Below the pieces are notes generated by a model. The model did not search any database, was not told the origin of the DNA, and saw only the letters and a program-made list of their open reading frames with translations. Source: Xanthomonas sp. XNM01 (GTDB lineage Bacteria; Pseudomonadota; Gammaproteobacteria; Xanthomonadales; Xanthomonadaceae). From it: a DNA stretch of 64,000 nt. Both the position numbers and the translations under genes were made by a program. Positions 49,806-57,989 of this stretch are shown one piece after another; within the stretch, counting starts at the first letter, position 1; the number at the start of each line of letters is the position of its first letter. The stretch is taken from NCBI RefSeq assembly GCF_014851915.1, contig NZ_JACVAP010000001.1, positions 1,116,001-1,180,000 of the forward strand, in the 5' to 3' direction.

Positions 49806-52800
49806 ATGGGGATCGGGCGGGATGTGGCGGTCAGCGTGGTGGCATTCGGTCTGGCCGCCGCGACGATGGCGCTGGAGCTGGTGACCCCGCTGGGCTATGC
49901 GGTCTGGCTGATGCACTTCCTGGCGGTCGGCGTCACGGTCTTCCAGCGACGTCCGCAGCTGCCGCTGATCGTCGCCCTGGTGTCGTGCGTGCTGCTGGCG
50001 ATCGGCTACAACGTGGCGCCGGCCAGCACCAATTCCGCGTTCTCCTTCGTCAACCGCTCGATCGGCGGCACCTGCTTCATCCTGACGGCCCTGGTGGTGA
50101 TGCAGGCGATCCGCGCGCGGCGCGAAGCCGAGCAGTCGCTGTGGCTGCAGGAGGCGGAGACCGCGGTGGCGGTGAGCCTGCAGGGCGACCACGACCCCAG
50201 GAGCCTGGCCGAAGCCGGATTGCGCGTCCTGTGCGGTTTCACCGATGCGCAGGTGGCGGCGCTGTACCGGCTCGATGGCGACAGGCTGCTGCTGGCTGGC
50301 GGCGTGGCGCTCGGCCGGCAGGTGCCCGGCGAGGTCCAGGCCGGTGTCGGGCAGCTCGGCGAGACGGTCAACCACACCCGGCCGCGGTTGCTGAAAGGCC
50401 TGGACGCCAGCCACCTTCCGATCGAGTCCGGGCTGGGGCGCAGTGCGCCGTCCGAGCTCCTGCTGGCGCCGGTCTCGGTCGACGGGCGGGTGATCGGCGT
50501 GCTGGAGATGGGACGCCGCGCCTCCCGTGGCGACAGCAGCGTGCATCTGGAGCTGCTCGAGCGCTGCGCCGAGAGCATCGGCATCGCGCTGCGGACCTCG
50601 CAGCTGCGCGCCGAGCTGCTGGAGCTGCTGGAGGAAACCCAGCGCCAGAGCGAGGAGCTGCAGGCCCAGCAGGAGGAACTGCGGGTCGCCAACGAGGAGC
50701 TCGAGGAACAGAGCCGGACCCTGCAGCAGTCCCAGGTCAGCCTGGAACAGCAGCAGGCCGAGCTGGAGCAGACCAACGTGCAGCTCGAGGAGCGCACCCA
50801 CGAACTGGAGGCGCAGCGCCGCGGGCTGATCGCCGCGCAGAACGAGCTGGTCAGGAGCAGCGAGGAGCTGGCGACCGCATCGCGCTACAAGTCCGAGTTC
50901 CTGGCCAACATGTCGCACGAGCTGCGTACGCCGCTCAACAGTTCGCTGATCCTGGCCAAGCTGCTGGCCGACAACCGCGACGGCACCCTGACCACCGAGC
51001 AGGTCAAGTACGCCACCGCGATCCACTCGTCCAACAACGACCTGCTGGCGCTGATCAACGACATCCTCGACCTGTCCAAGATCGAGGCCGGCCACGTGGA
51101 ACTGGCCAACGAGACGCTGGCCACCGAATCGGTGCTGGCGCGCCTGCGCGAGACGTTCGAGCCGCTCGCGCGGCAGAAGGGGTTGGCGCTGGAGATCTCC
51201 GCCGAGCCGGATGCGCCGGCGACCTTCGTCGCCGACGGCCAGCGCCTGCAGCAGATCCTGAAGAACCTGCTCGCCAATGCGGTCAAGTTCACCGAACACG
51301 GCAGCGTCAGCCTCACCCTGCGCGCCGCAGGCTCCGACCGGGTGTCGTTCGAGGTCTGCGATACCGGCATCGGCATTTCCCGCGAGCAGGTGCCGGTGAT
51401 CTTCGAGGCGTTCCGGCAGGCCGACGGCAGCACGCGGCGCCGCTTCGGGGGTACCGGCCTGGGTCTGGCGATCTCGCGCGATCTCGCGGTCCGCATGGGC
51501 GGCGGCATCGAGGTGGAAAGCGAGCCCGGCCGTGGCAGCTGCTTCACCCTCGAACTGCCGGTCGATGGCGCGGAGGAGGTCGAGCCGCCCGCCGCGACAG
51601 CGGGCGCGCAGCGGCCTGCACCGGCAGCCACACCGGCTCCGCTGCAGCCGCGCCCGTCGCCGGCCCTGTCGCCGGCCGCCGGTCCGGTCACCGGCGCGGT
51701 CACCGGCGCGGTCGAGCCGGCGTCGCCGCGGGTGGCCGACGACCGCACGCAGCGGCGTCATCCCGGCCGCCTGATCCTGGCGGTGGAGGACGATTCGGGC
51801 TTCGCCGAGGCGCTTGTCGCGCTGGCGCACGAGCTGGACTTCGACTGCGTGGTCGCATCCACCGCCGAAGAAGCGCTGGAGATCGCGGCCACGATGCGCC
51901 CCAGCGGCATCCTGCTCGACATCGGCCTGCCCGACGTCTCCGGCCTGAGCGTGCTGGAGCGCCTCAAGCGCGACCCGGCCACGCGCCACATCCCGGTGCA
52001 CGTGGTGTCCGGGCTGGAGCGGACCCAGGTGGCGATGGAACTGGGCGCGGTCGGCTACCTGATCAAGCCGGCCACGCGCGAGCGCCTGGCCTCGGCCATC
52101 CACCAGCTGGAGGAGACCAGCGCGCGCGCGGTGCGCCGGCTGCTGATCGTCGAGGACGACCAGGACCTGCGCCGCAACCTGGAGCTGCTGCTGGCCCGCG
52201 ACCAGCTGGAGATCGTCGCGGTCGGCAGCGTCGCCGATGCGATCGAGCAGCTGTCGGGCACCACCTTCGACTGCATGGTCACCGACCTGACCCTGCCCGA
52301 CGGCAGCGGCTACGACCTGCTGGAGCGGATGGCCAACAACGGCGCCGGCGCGTTCCCGCCGGTGATCGTCTACACCGGCCGCGCGCTCACCCGCGACGAG
52401 GAGCAGCGGCTGCGGCGCTTCTCCAAGAGCATCATCATCAAGGGCGCACGCTCGCCGGAGCGGCTGCTGGACGAGGTCACGCTGTTCCTTCACAGCGTCG
52501 AGGCCTCGCTGCCGAGCGACCAGCAGCGGATCCTGCGCGAGGCGCGCCGCCGCGACGCGGTGCTGGACGGACGCGCGGTACTGCTGGTCGAGGACGACGT
52601 GCGCAACGTGTTCGCGTTGTCCAGCGTGCTCGAGCCGCTCGGCGTCAACCTGCACATCGCGCGCAACGGGCGCGAGGCGCTGGAGAGCATCGGCCGGCAG
52701 GATTTCGACCTGGTCCTAATGGACATCATGATGCCGGAGATGGACGGCCTGACCGCGATGCGCGAGATCCGTCGCGAGCGGCGCTGGCAGGAACTGCCTA

Positions 52801-52937
52801 TCATCGCGCTGACCGCCAAGGCGATGGCCGACGACCGCGAGCGTTGCCTGGAAGCCGGCGCCAACGACTACATCGCCAAGCCCATCGACATCGACAAGCT
52901 GGTGTCGCTGTGCCGGGTGTGGTGCGCGCGCAAATGA
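49806..52937 (+). CDS. Hybrid histidine kinase with GAF, long coiled coil and three receivers
   Basis: The 1,043-residue protein starts at the ATG at 49806, after AGGGGGCGGGA. Residues 8-103 contain three to four membrane helices, 120-262 a GAF domain, and 266-360 an unbroken Gln/Glu-rich coiled coil. HisKA has His371 in NMSHELRTPLN, and HATPase follows (NAVKFTEHG, DTGIGIS, GTGLGLAISRDL). After a Pro/Ala linker (about 595-650) come three receivers, the last with VLMDIMMPEMDGL. Its stop overlaps the cheR start (ATGA). With CheR and CheB encoded next to it and no chemoreceptor, the coiled coil itself may be the methylated region; this is inference. Confidence 0.92.
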   Translation: MGIGRDVAVSVVAFGLAAATMALELVTPLGYAVWLMHFLAVGVTVFQRRPQLPLIVALVSCVLLAIGYNVAPASTNSAFSFVNRSIGGTCFILTALVVMQAIRARREAEQSLWLQEAETAVAVSLQGDHDPRSLAEAGLRVLCGFTDAQVAALYRLDGDRLLLAGGVALGRQVPGEVQAGVGQLGETVNHTRPRLLKGLDASHLPIESGLGRSAPSELLLAPVSVDGRVIGVLEMGRRASRGDSSVHLELLERCAESIGIALRTSQLRAELLELLEETQRQSEELQAQQEELRVANEELEEQSRTLQQSQVSLEQQQAELEQTNVQLEERTHELEAQRRGLIAAQNELVRSSEELATASRYKSEFLANMSHELRTPLNSSLILAKLLADNRDGTLTTEQVKYATAIHSSNNDLLALINDILDLSKIEAGHVELANETLATESVLARLRETFEPLARQKGLALEISAEPDAPATFVADGQRLQQILKNLLANAVKFTEHGSVSLTLRAAGSDRVSFEVCDTGIGISREQVPVIFEAFRQADGSTRRRFGGTGLGLAISRDLAVRMGGGIEVESEPGRGSCFTLELPVDGAEEVEPPAATAGAQRPAPAATPAPLQPRPSPALSPAAGPVTGAVTGAVEPASPRVADDRTQRRHPGRLILAVEDDSGFAEALVALAHELDFDCVVASTAEEALEIAATMRPSGILLDIGLPDVSGLSVLERLKRDPATRHIPVHVVSGLERTQVAMELGAVGYLIKPATRERLASAIHQLEETSARAVRRLLIVEDDQDLRRNLELLLARDQLEIVAVGSVADAIEQLSGTTFDCMVTDLTLPDGSGYDLLERMANNGAGAFPPVIVYTGRALTRDEEQRLRRFSKSIIIKGARSPERLLDEVTLFLHSVEASLPSDQQRILREARRRDAVLDGRAVLLVEDDVRNVFALSSVLEPLGVNLHIARNGREALESIGRQDFDLVLMDIMMPEMDGLTAMREIRRERRWQELPIIALTAKAMADDRERCLEAGANDYIAKPIDIDKLVSLCRVWCARK

Positions 52938-53758
52938 ACGAGGTGGAGCTGTTCGACCTGGAGCTGAAGCTGCTGCTCGAGGCGATCTACCATCGCTACC
53001 ACTACGATTTCCGCCAGTACGCGGTGTCCTCGCTGCGGCGCCGCGTGCGCCAGGCGATGGGCCGCTTCGGCTGCGACAACGTCGCCCAGCTCCAGCACCG
53101 GCTGCTGCACGAACCGGACCTGTTCACCGAGGCGATGCAGTACTTCACCGTCCAGGTCTCGGAGATGTTCCGCGACCCGGATTACTTCCGCGCGCTGCGC
53201 GAGCAGGCCGTGCCGGTGCTGCGGACCTATCCCTCGCTGAAGATCTGGGTCGCCGGCTGCAGCACCGGCGAGGAAGTGTGGTCGCTGGCGATCCTGCTGC
53301 ATGAAGAAGGCCTGCTCGACCGCACCATCCTCTACGCCACCGACATCAACCCCGATGCGCTGGCACGGGCCGAGGCCGGCGTGTTCGGCATCGAGCGCAT
53401 GGCCCAGTTCAGCCGCAACTACCTGGCCTCGGGCGGCACGTCCTCGCTGTCGGACTACTACAGCACCGCCTACAACGGCGCGCTGCTCGACCGCCGGCTC
53501 AAGCGCAACATCGTGTTCGCTGACCACAGCCTGGCCACCGACACGGTGTTCTCCGAAGTCCATCTGGTGTCGTGCCGGAACGTGCTGATCTACTTCAACC
53601 GCGCGCTGCAGGACCGCGCCATCGGCCTGTTCCGCGATGCGCTGGTGTACCGCGGTTTCCTCGGCCTGGGCAGCAAGGAGTCGCTGCAGTTCGGCCAGCA
53701 CGCCGAGGCGTTCGAGGCCTGCGCCCGCGGGCAGCGCCTGTACAGGAAAGCTGCATGA
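52934..53758 (+). CDS. cheR: CheR-type protein-glutamate methyltransferase
   Basis: The protein has 274 residues. The N-terminal helical domain has YHYDFRQYAVSSLRRRVRQ, the family's substrate-contact region. The SAM-binding motif is VAGCSTGEEVWSLA at 106-119, then ATDINPDALARAEAG, and SCRNVLIYFNRALQ near 215. It transfers methyl groups from SAM to glutamate side chains, normally on chemoreceptors. Here the partner genes are a hybrid kinase upstream (4-bp overlap) and CheB downstream (4-bp overlap), with no mcp, cheA or cheW. Confidence 0.93.
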   Translation: MNEVELFDLELKLLLEAIYHRYHYDFRQYAVSSLRRRVRQAMGRFGCDNVAQLQHRLLHEPDLFTEAMQYFTVQVSEMFRDPDYFRALREQAVPVLRTYPSLKIWVAGCSTGEEVWSLAILLHEEGLLDRTILYATDINPDALARAEAGVFGIERMAQFSRNYLASGGTSSLSDYYSTAYNGALLDRRLKRNIVFADHSLATDTVFSEVHLVSCRNVLIYFNRALQDRAIGLFRDALVYRGFLGLGSKESLQFGQHAEAFEACARGQRLYRKAA

Positions 53759-54345
53759 CCGTGCCGACGCAGCCGCTGCGCGGGCGCTACGACGCGATGG
53801 TGATCGGCGCGTCGGCCGGTGGCGTCGCCGCATTGCGCGCGGTCCTCGGCAGTCTTCCGGCCGACCTGCCGGTGCCGGTGCTGATCGTGCTGCACCTGCC
53901 GCGCGACCGGCCCAGCGGGCTGGCCGAGCTGCTCGACGGCGTCTGCGCACTGCCGGTGCGGGAGGCGCGCGACAAGGCCGCGCTGCGCGCCGGCGAGGTG
54001 ATGGTGGCGCCACCGGATTACCATCTGCTGGTCGAGGACCGGCAGAGTGTCGCGCTGTCGCTGGACGAGCCGGTGCTGTTCTCCCGGCCCGCGGTCGACC
54101 CGCTGTTCGAGAGTGCGTCGGAAACCTTCGGCCCGCGCCTGCTGGCGATCCTGCTGACCGGCGCCAGCAGCGACGGCAGCGCCGGCATCGCGGCGGTGCG
54201 CGCCCGCGGCGGCACCGCCTGGGTGCAGCTGCCGGCCGATGCGTCGTCTTCGCTGATGCCGGCCTCCGCGCTTTCGCTGGCCGGTGCCGATGCGGTGCTG
54301 ACCCTGGAACAGATCTGCCTTTGCCTGACGGAGTATCACGCGTGA
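53755..54345 (+). CDS. cheB: CheB methylesterase domain without receiver
   Basis: The 196-residue protein consists of the CheB catalytic domain alone. The triad is visible: Ser20 in GASAGG, His47 in VLHLP and Asp140 in LTGASSDGSAG. The usual N-terminal receiver that controls activity is missing, so control must come from elsewhere, perhaps from the neighbouring receivers. It hydrolyses glutamyl methyl esters and can deamidate glutamine. Overlaps cheR and the next kinase gene by 4 bp each. Confidence 0.93.
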   Translation: MTVPTQPLRGRYDAMVIGASAGGVAALRAVLGSLPADLPVPVLIVLHLPRDRPSGLAELLDGVCALPVREARDKAALRAGEVMVAPPDYHLLVEDRQSVALSLDEPVLFSRPAVDPLFESASETFGPRLLAILLTGASSDGSAGIAAVRARGGTAWVQLPADASSSLMPASALSLAGADAVLTLEQICLCLTEYHA

Positions 54346-55448
54346 ACCTCAGCCTGACCTGCACCGGACCGGACCAGGACGAGACGATCGACATCCTCGT
54401 GGTCGACGACATCGCCGAGAACCTGGTGGCGATGGAAGCGCTGCTGCGCCGCGATGGCGTGCGCGTGCTGTGCGCGCGCTCCGGTGCCGAGGCGCTGGAG
54501 CTGCTGCTGGTGCACGACGTGGCGGTGGCCCTGCTCGACGTGCACATGCCGGAGATGAGCGGTTTCTCGCTGGCCGAACTGATGCGCGGGTCCTCGCGCA
54601 GCCGCGCGGTGCCGATCATCTTCCTGACCGCGTCCTCGAACGACCCGGTGCGCGCGTTCAAGGGCTACGAGGCCGGTGCGGTGGACTTCCTGCACAAGCC
54701 GATCGAGCCGGACGTCATCCTCAGCAAGGTCAACGTCTTCGTCGAACTGCACCAGCAGCGGCGCCTGCTGAAGGTCCGCAACGAATCGCTCGAGCGTGCG
54801 CTCAAGCTCAACGACACCATGATGGCGGTGCTGACCCACGACCTGCGCACGCCGCTGTCGGCGATGCTGCTGTGCGCGGAAAAGCTCGCGTTCCAGCTGC
54901 CCGACGACCCGTCCGTGCAGCGCACGCTGGCGCAGATGGAGAGCAGCGGCTGGCGGATGGCGCGGATGGTCGAACAGCTGCTCGACTTCTCCCGCATCCG
55001 CACCGGCGGCCTGCATCTGGAGCTCGGCGACTGCGACGGCGGCGCCGTGGTGTCGGCGGTGGTCGAGGAGGCGCGACGCGCCAATCCGAAGGCCGAGGTC
55101 CAGCTGCGGGTGGACGGGCCGCTGCCGCTGCGTGCCGATGCCGACCGGTTGTCGCAGGTGGTGTCCAACCTGCTCAACAACGCCATCGTGCATGGCGCCG
55201 GTGGTCCGGTCGTGGTCGAGGTGGAGCGCGGCGCCGGCGGTGTGTCCATCGCCGTCTCCAACCAGGGCGTGATCGACGAGGAGCTGCTGCCGCGGCTGTT
55301 CGAGCCGTTCAAGAGCAGTTTCCGTCCGAGCCAGGGGCTGGGACTGGGGTTGTACATCGCGCACCAGTTCGTGCTCGCCCATGGCGGGCAGCTGTGCGCG
55401 GGCAACGTCGACGGCCGGGTCCGGTTCGAAGCGCGCATTCCGGCCTGA
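54342..55448 (+). CDS. Receiver-histidine kinase
   Basis: The 368-residue protein starts with GTG overlapping the cheB stop (GTGA). Receiver: DILVVDDIAENL, Asp66 in ALLDVHMPEMSG, lysine in FLHKPIEP. A helical connector follows (residues 135-160), then HisKA with His166 in VLTHDLRTPLSAM and HATPase (NNAIVHG, SNQGVIDEEL, GLGLGLYIA). The N box is slightly unusual and the G1 box has N-Q-G in place of D-x-G, so ATP binding may be weakened. It is cytoplasmic and is the last gene of the four-gene overlapping cassette. Confidence 0.9.
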   Translation: MNLSLTCTGPDQDETIDILVVDDIAENLVAMEALLRRDGVRVLCARSGAEALELLLVHDVAVALLDVHMPEMSGFSLAELMRGSSRSRAVPIIFLTASSNDPVRAFKGYEAGAVDFLHKPIEPDVILSKVNVFVELHQQRRLLKVRNESLERALKLNDTMMAVLTHDLRTPLSAMLLCAEKLAFQLPDDPSVQRTLAQMESSGWRMARMVEQLLDFSRIRTGGLHLELGDCDGGAVVSAVVEEARRANPKAEVQLRVDGPLPLRADADRLSQVVSNLLNNAIVHGAGGPVVVEVERGAGGVSIAVSNQGVIDEELLPRLFEPFKSSFRPSQGLGLGLYIAHQFVLAHGGQLCAGNVDGRVRFEARIPA

Positions 55449-55535
55449 ACCGCGTCCTCTGCCGTGACCGCGACCTCACGCCGTCATCGCTAGCGTGCCC
55501 TGCAGGCCCGACCGGGCCGCAGCGAGGCGACAGAG

Positions 55536-55700
55536 ATGACGAACCAGAAGCGCGAGCAGGGTGTCGAGGAAGGGATCCGCGAAGGCCGCCAGGACAGGAA
55601 GCAGGACGAGGTGGCGCGGGAGCGGCCCGCGTTGAAGGACCTGGAGGTCCACGACGACCACAACAAGCGGCCCAGGCCCAGCGACGAGCGCGGCGACTGA
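55536..55700 (+). CDS. Small highly charged protein
   Basis: A 54-codon frame with GAGG 9 bases before the ATG, lying 87 bp after the kinase gene. The peptide begins MTNQKREQGVEEGIREGRQD and is mostly Lys, Arg, Glu, Asp and Gln with no hydrophobic core, so it is likely disordered. Nothing in it matches a family I know. Its position right after the signalling cassette could make it a co-regulated stress protein. Confidence 0.55.
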   Translation: MTNQKREQGVEEGIREGRQDRKQDEVARERPALKDLEVHDDHNKRPRPSDERGD

Positions 55701-55931
55701 GAAGGCCCGTCGCGGTGGCAACGGGCAGGGGACGCATGATCCGGACGGCCCGGATCGGCGCCACCTTGCCCGCACCGCCGCAGCGGCTGCCGGCGGCGTG
55801 CGGGTGGTGGAGCTGCCGGATGGCGCGCGTGCCGCCTGGAATCCTTCCACCGGGCTCCGCGTCGCCGGGATGCTGAGCCACCGGCTCGCGTCCTGATACT
55901 CTGCGAGCCCCTCGCCAACGAGTCACGACGC

Positions 55932-56555
55932 ATGCTCACGATCTGGGGACGCCAGAACTCCACCAACGTGCGCAAGGTGTTGTGGTGCGCCGAGGAACTG
56001 GAGCTGTCCTATCGACGCCTCGATGCGGGTGGTGCGTACGGCGTGGTTGACGGCGCCGCCTATCGGGATCTCAATCCCAATGGCCGGATTCCCACGCTCG
56101 AAGACGATGGCTTCGTCCTGTGGGAATCCAACGCCATCGTCCGCTACCTGCTGGCCACGCACGCGGACGGCACGCCGTGGCATCCGGCCGATACGCGCGC
56201 GCGGGCGAGTGCGGACCGCTGGATGGACTGGACGACCGCGACGCTGGCCGGGCCGTTTCGCGACCTGTTCTGGGGCGTGGTGCGCACGCCGCCGGAGCAT
56301 CAGGACCAGGCCGCCATCCTGCGCGCGCGCGATGCCTGCGGCGGGATCCTGCGGATCGCCGACCAGGCGCTCTCCGCGGCGCCGTATCTGTCGGGGCAGG
56401 CGATCGGCATGGGCGACATTCCGCTGGGCAGTTTCGCCTATGCCTGGTTCGGCATGGCGATCGAGCGCCCGGACCTGCCACACCTGTGGCGCTGGTATCA
56501 GCGGCTCGCCGGGCGGCCGGCCTATCAGCGGGCAGTGATGACGGAGCTGACCTGA
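55932..56555 (+). CDS. Glutathione S-transferase
   Basis: The 207-residue protein has an N-terminal thioredoxin-like domain (MLTIWGRQNSTNVRKVLWCA, with catalytic Ser10 probable, and GRIPTLEDDGFVLWESNAIV carrying the cis-proline and the glutathione-binding E-S). A C-terminal helical domain has IGMGDIPLGSFAYAWF. It resembles the theta/beta-like bacterial GSTs. It conjugates glutathione to electrophiles or acts as a peroxidase; substrate unknown. The gene stands alone. Confidence 0.92.
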   Translation: MLTIWGRQNSTNVRKVLWCAEELELSYRRLDAGGAYGVVDGAAYRDLNPNGRIPTLEDDGFVLWESNAIVRYLLATHADGTPWHPADTRARASADRWMDWTTATLAGPFRDLFWGVVRTPPEHQDQAAILRARDACGGILRIADQALSAAPYLSGQAIGMGDIPLGSFAYAWFGMAIERPDLPHLWRWYQRLAGRPAYQRAVMTELT

Positions 56556-56659
56556 GGCGAGCGCGGGCGCATGGCGGGACGAGATCGCCGCCGCCGTCGC
56601 ACGCATCGAGTGGCGCGGCGCACGGCAGATACGGCTGTTCCGAGGCGGCGCATGACGCG

Positions 56660-56692
56660 AAAAAGCGAAGGCCCGGGAGCGACCCGGGCCTT
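56660..56692 (-). terminator. Rho-independent terminator of tRNA-Ala
   Basis: Read leftwards, AAGGCCCGGG and CCCGGGCCTT form a 10-bp stem with a 5-base loop, followed by CGC and five T residues. It lies 8 bp after the tRNA-Ala 3' end. Confidence 0.9.
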
Positions 56693-56700
56693 CTGGTATG

Positions 56701-56776
<76 letters not shown>

Positions 56777-56829
56777 ACGGATGTTGCCGCTGTGGAGCCG
56801 TCTGGAGCGGCGTCCGCAGGATGGCGATT

Positions 56830-57924
56830 CTAGCCGCTAACCGGGGCCGCTGCCAACAGGGGCGTGAGCAGCGGTTCGAGCTGCTGCCGACGCCACTGTC
56901 CGAGCGAGGCCGGCCACTGCCCGCGTTCGAGCAGGGCCTCGAGGTGCTTGCGCGAGGCCAGCACGCCGTCGGGCAGGCCGAGCTCGGCGCTGCGCTGGGC
57001 GACGGCGGTCTGCAGCCGCTTCAGGGCGGCCTTGTCCGGTTCCGCGGCGGGCGCTGGCGCGGCGGCTTCGTCGGCGAGCGGGGTCTGCAGCGCGTCCCAG
57101 ATCGCGCCGGCCAGGCGCCGTGGCGATTTCGGCGCCGCGTCCAGGCGCCGCTGCAGGTCGGCCAGATCGGCCGGCGGGTCGCGGGCGAGCAGGGGCGCCA
57201 GTTCGTTGTCCAGCACCCAGCTGCGTGGGAGATCGTGTTCACGCGCATAGGCGTCGCGCCAGCGCAGGAGCCGCAGCAGGCGGATCTGGGTCGGCGCATC
57301 CAGGAACTGCGCGGCGCGCATCGACAGGTGCGGCCAGCGCTCGGCTTCGTCGCGCTCGATGTTGGTCAGCAGCCGCTCGACGTCCTCGGCCAGCCACGCT
57401 TCGCGTCCCAGCGCCTGCAGCCTGCCCAGCGTATCGAGATAGACCGCATCCAGATGCCGCACGTCGTCGGCCGCGTACTCCAGCTGCGAAGCGCTGAGCG
57501 GACGGCGCAGCCAGTCAGAGCGGGTCTCGCCCTTGGCCAGGGTCACGCCGGTGACCCGTTCGACCAGCTTCTGGTAGCCGATCCCGGAGGCGATGCCGGC
57601 CAGCGCGGCCGCCATCTGGGTGTCGTACAGCGGGCGCGGCAGCACGCCGCAGGTGCACTTGAACGCGACCAGATCCTCGCTGGCGCTGTGCATCACCTTG
57701 AGCACATGCGGCGCCTGCAGCCAGGCGGCCAGCGCCTCGGGCATGCCGGGGGCGAGCGGATCGATCAGCAGGATGCGGTCGTCCAGCGCCATCTGCACCA
57801 GCGCCAGCTTCGGCCAGTAGGTGCGTTCGCGGATGAATTCGGTATCCAGCGCGACCCGGGTCGGCGCGGTGGGCAGGTGGTTCAGCAGAACGGCAGGATC
57901 GGTGATCCAGATCGGAGCGGGCAC
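56830..57924 (-). CDS. rnd: Ribonuclease D
   Basis: The 364-residue protein starts at GTG (57924), chosen because VPAPIWITDPAVL is the conserved start and GGAA lies upstream; the longer frame adds unrelated sequence. The 3'-5' exonuclease domain has the DEDDy residues: VALDTEFIRE, VMHSASEDL, YAADDVRHLD with the tyrosine. HRDC-like domains follow (HDLPRSWVLDNELAPLLAR and the C-terminal one). It trims tRNA and other RNA 3' ends. Adjacent on the same strand to tRNA-Ala, 53 bp upstream of it. Confidence 0.94.
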   Translation of the reverse strand: MPAPIWITDPAVLLNHLPTAPTRVALDTEFIRERTYWPKLALVQMALDDRILLIDPLAPGMPEALAAWLQAPHVLKVMHSASEDLVAFKCTCGVLPRPLYDTQMAAALAGIASGIGYQKLVERVTGVTLAKGETRSDWLRRPLSASQLEYAADDVRHLDAVYLDTLGRLQALGREAWLAEDVERLLTNIERDEAERWPHLSMRAAQFLDAPTQIRLLRLLRWRDAYAREHDLPRSWVLDNELAPLLARDPPADLADLQRRLDAAPKSPRRLAGAIWDALQTPLADEAAAPAPAAEPDKAALKRLQTAVAQRSAELGLPDGVLASRKHLEALLERGQWPASLGQWRRQQLEPLLTPLLAAAPVSG

Positions 57925-57989
57925 AGGGATTCCATCAGGTGTCGCGGTTGCCGCAGTCGGCCACAATAGCCTAACGTCAAACGCGACGG

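Noticed and set aside
49767-52655. A 962-codon minus-strand frame opposite the hybrid kinase
   Set aside because: It mirrors the kinase gene, whose HisKA, HATPase and receiver motifs are all intact on the plus strand.
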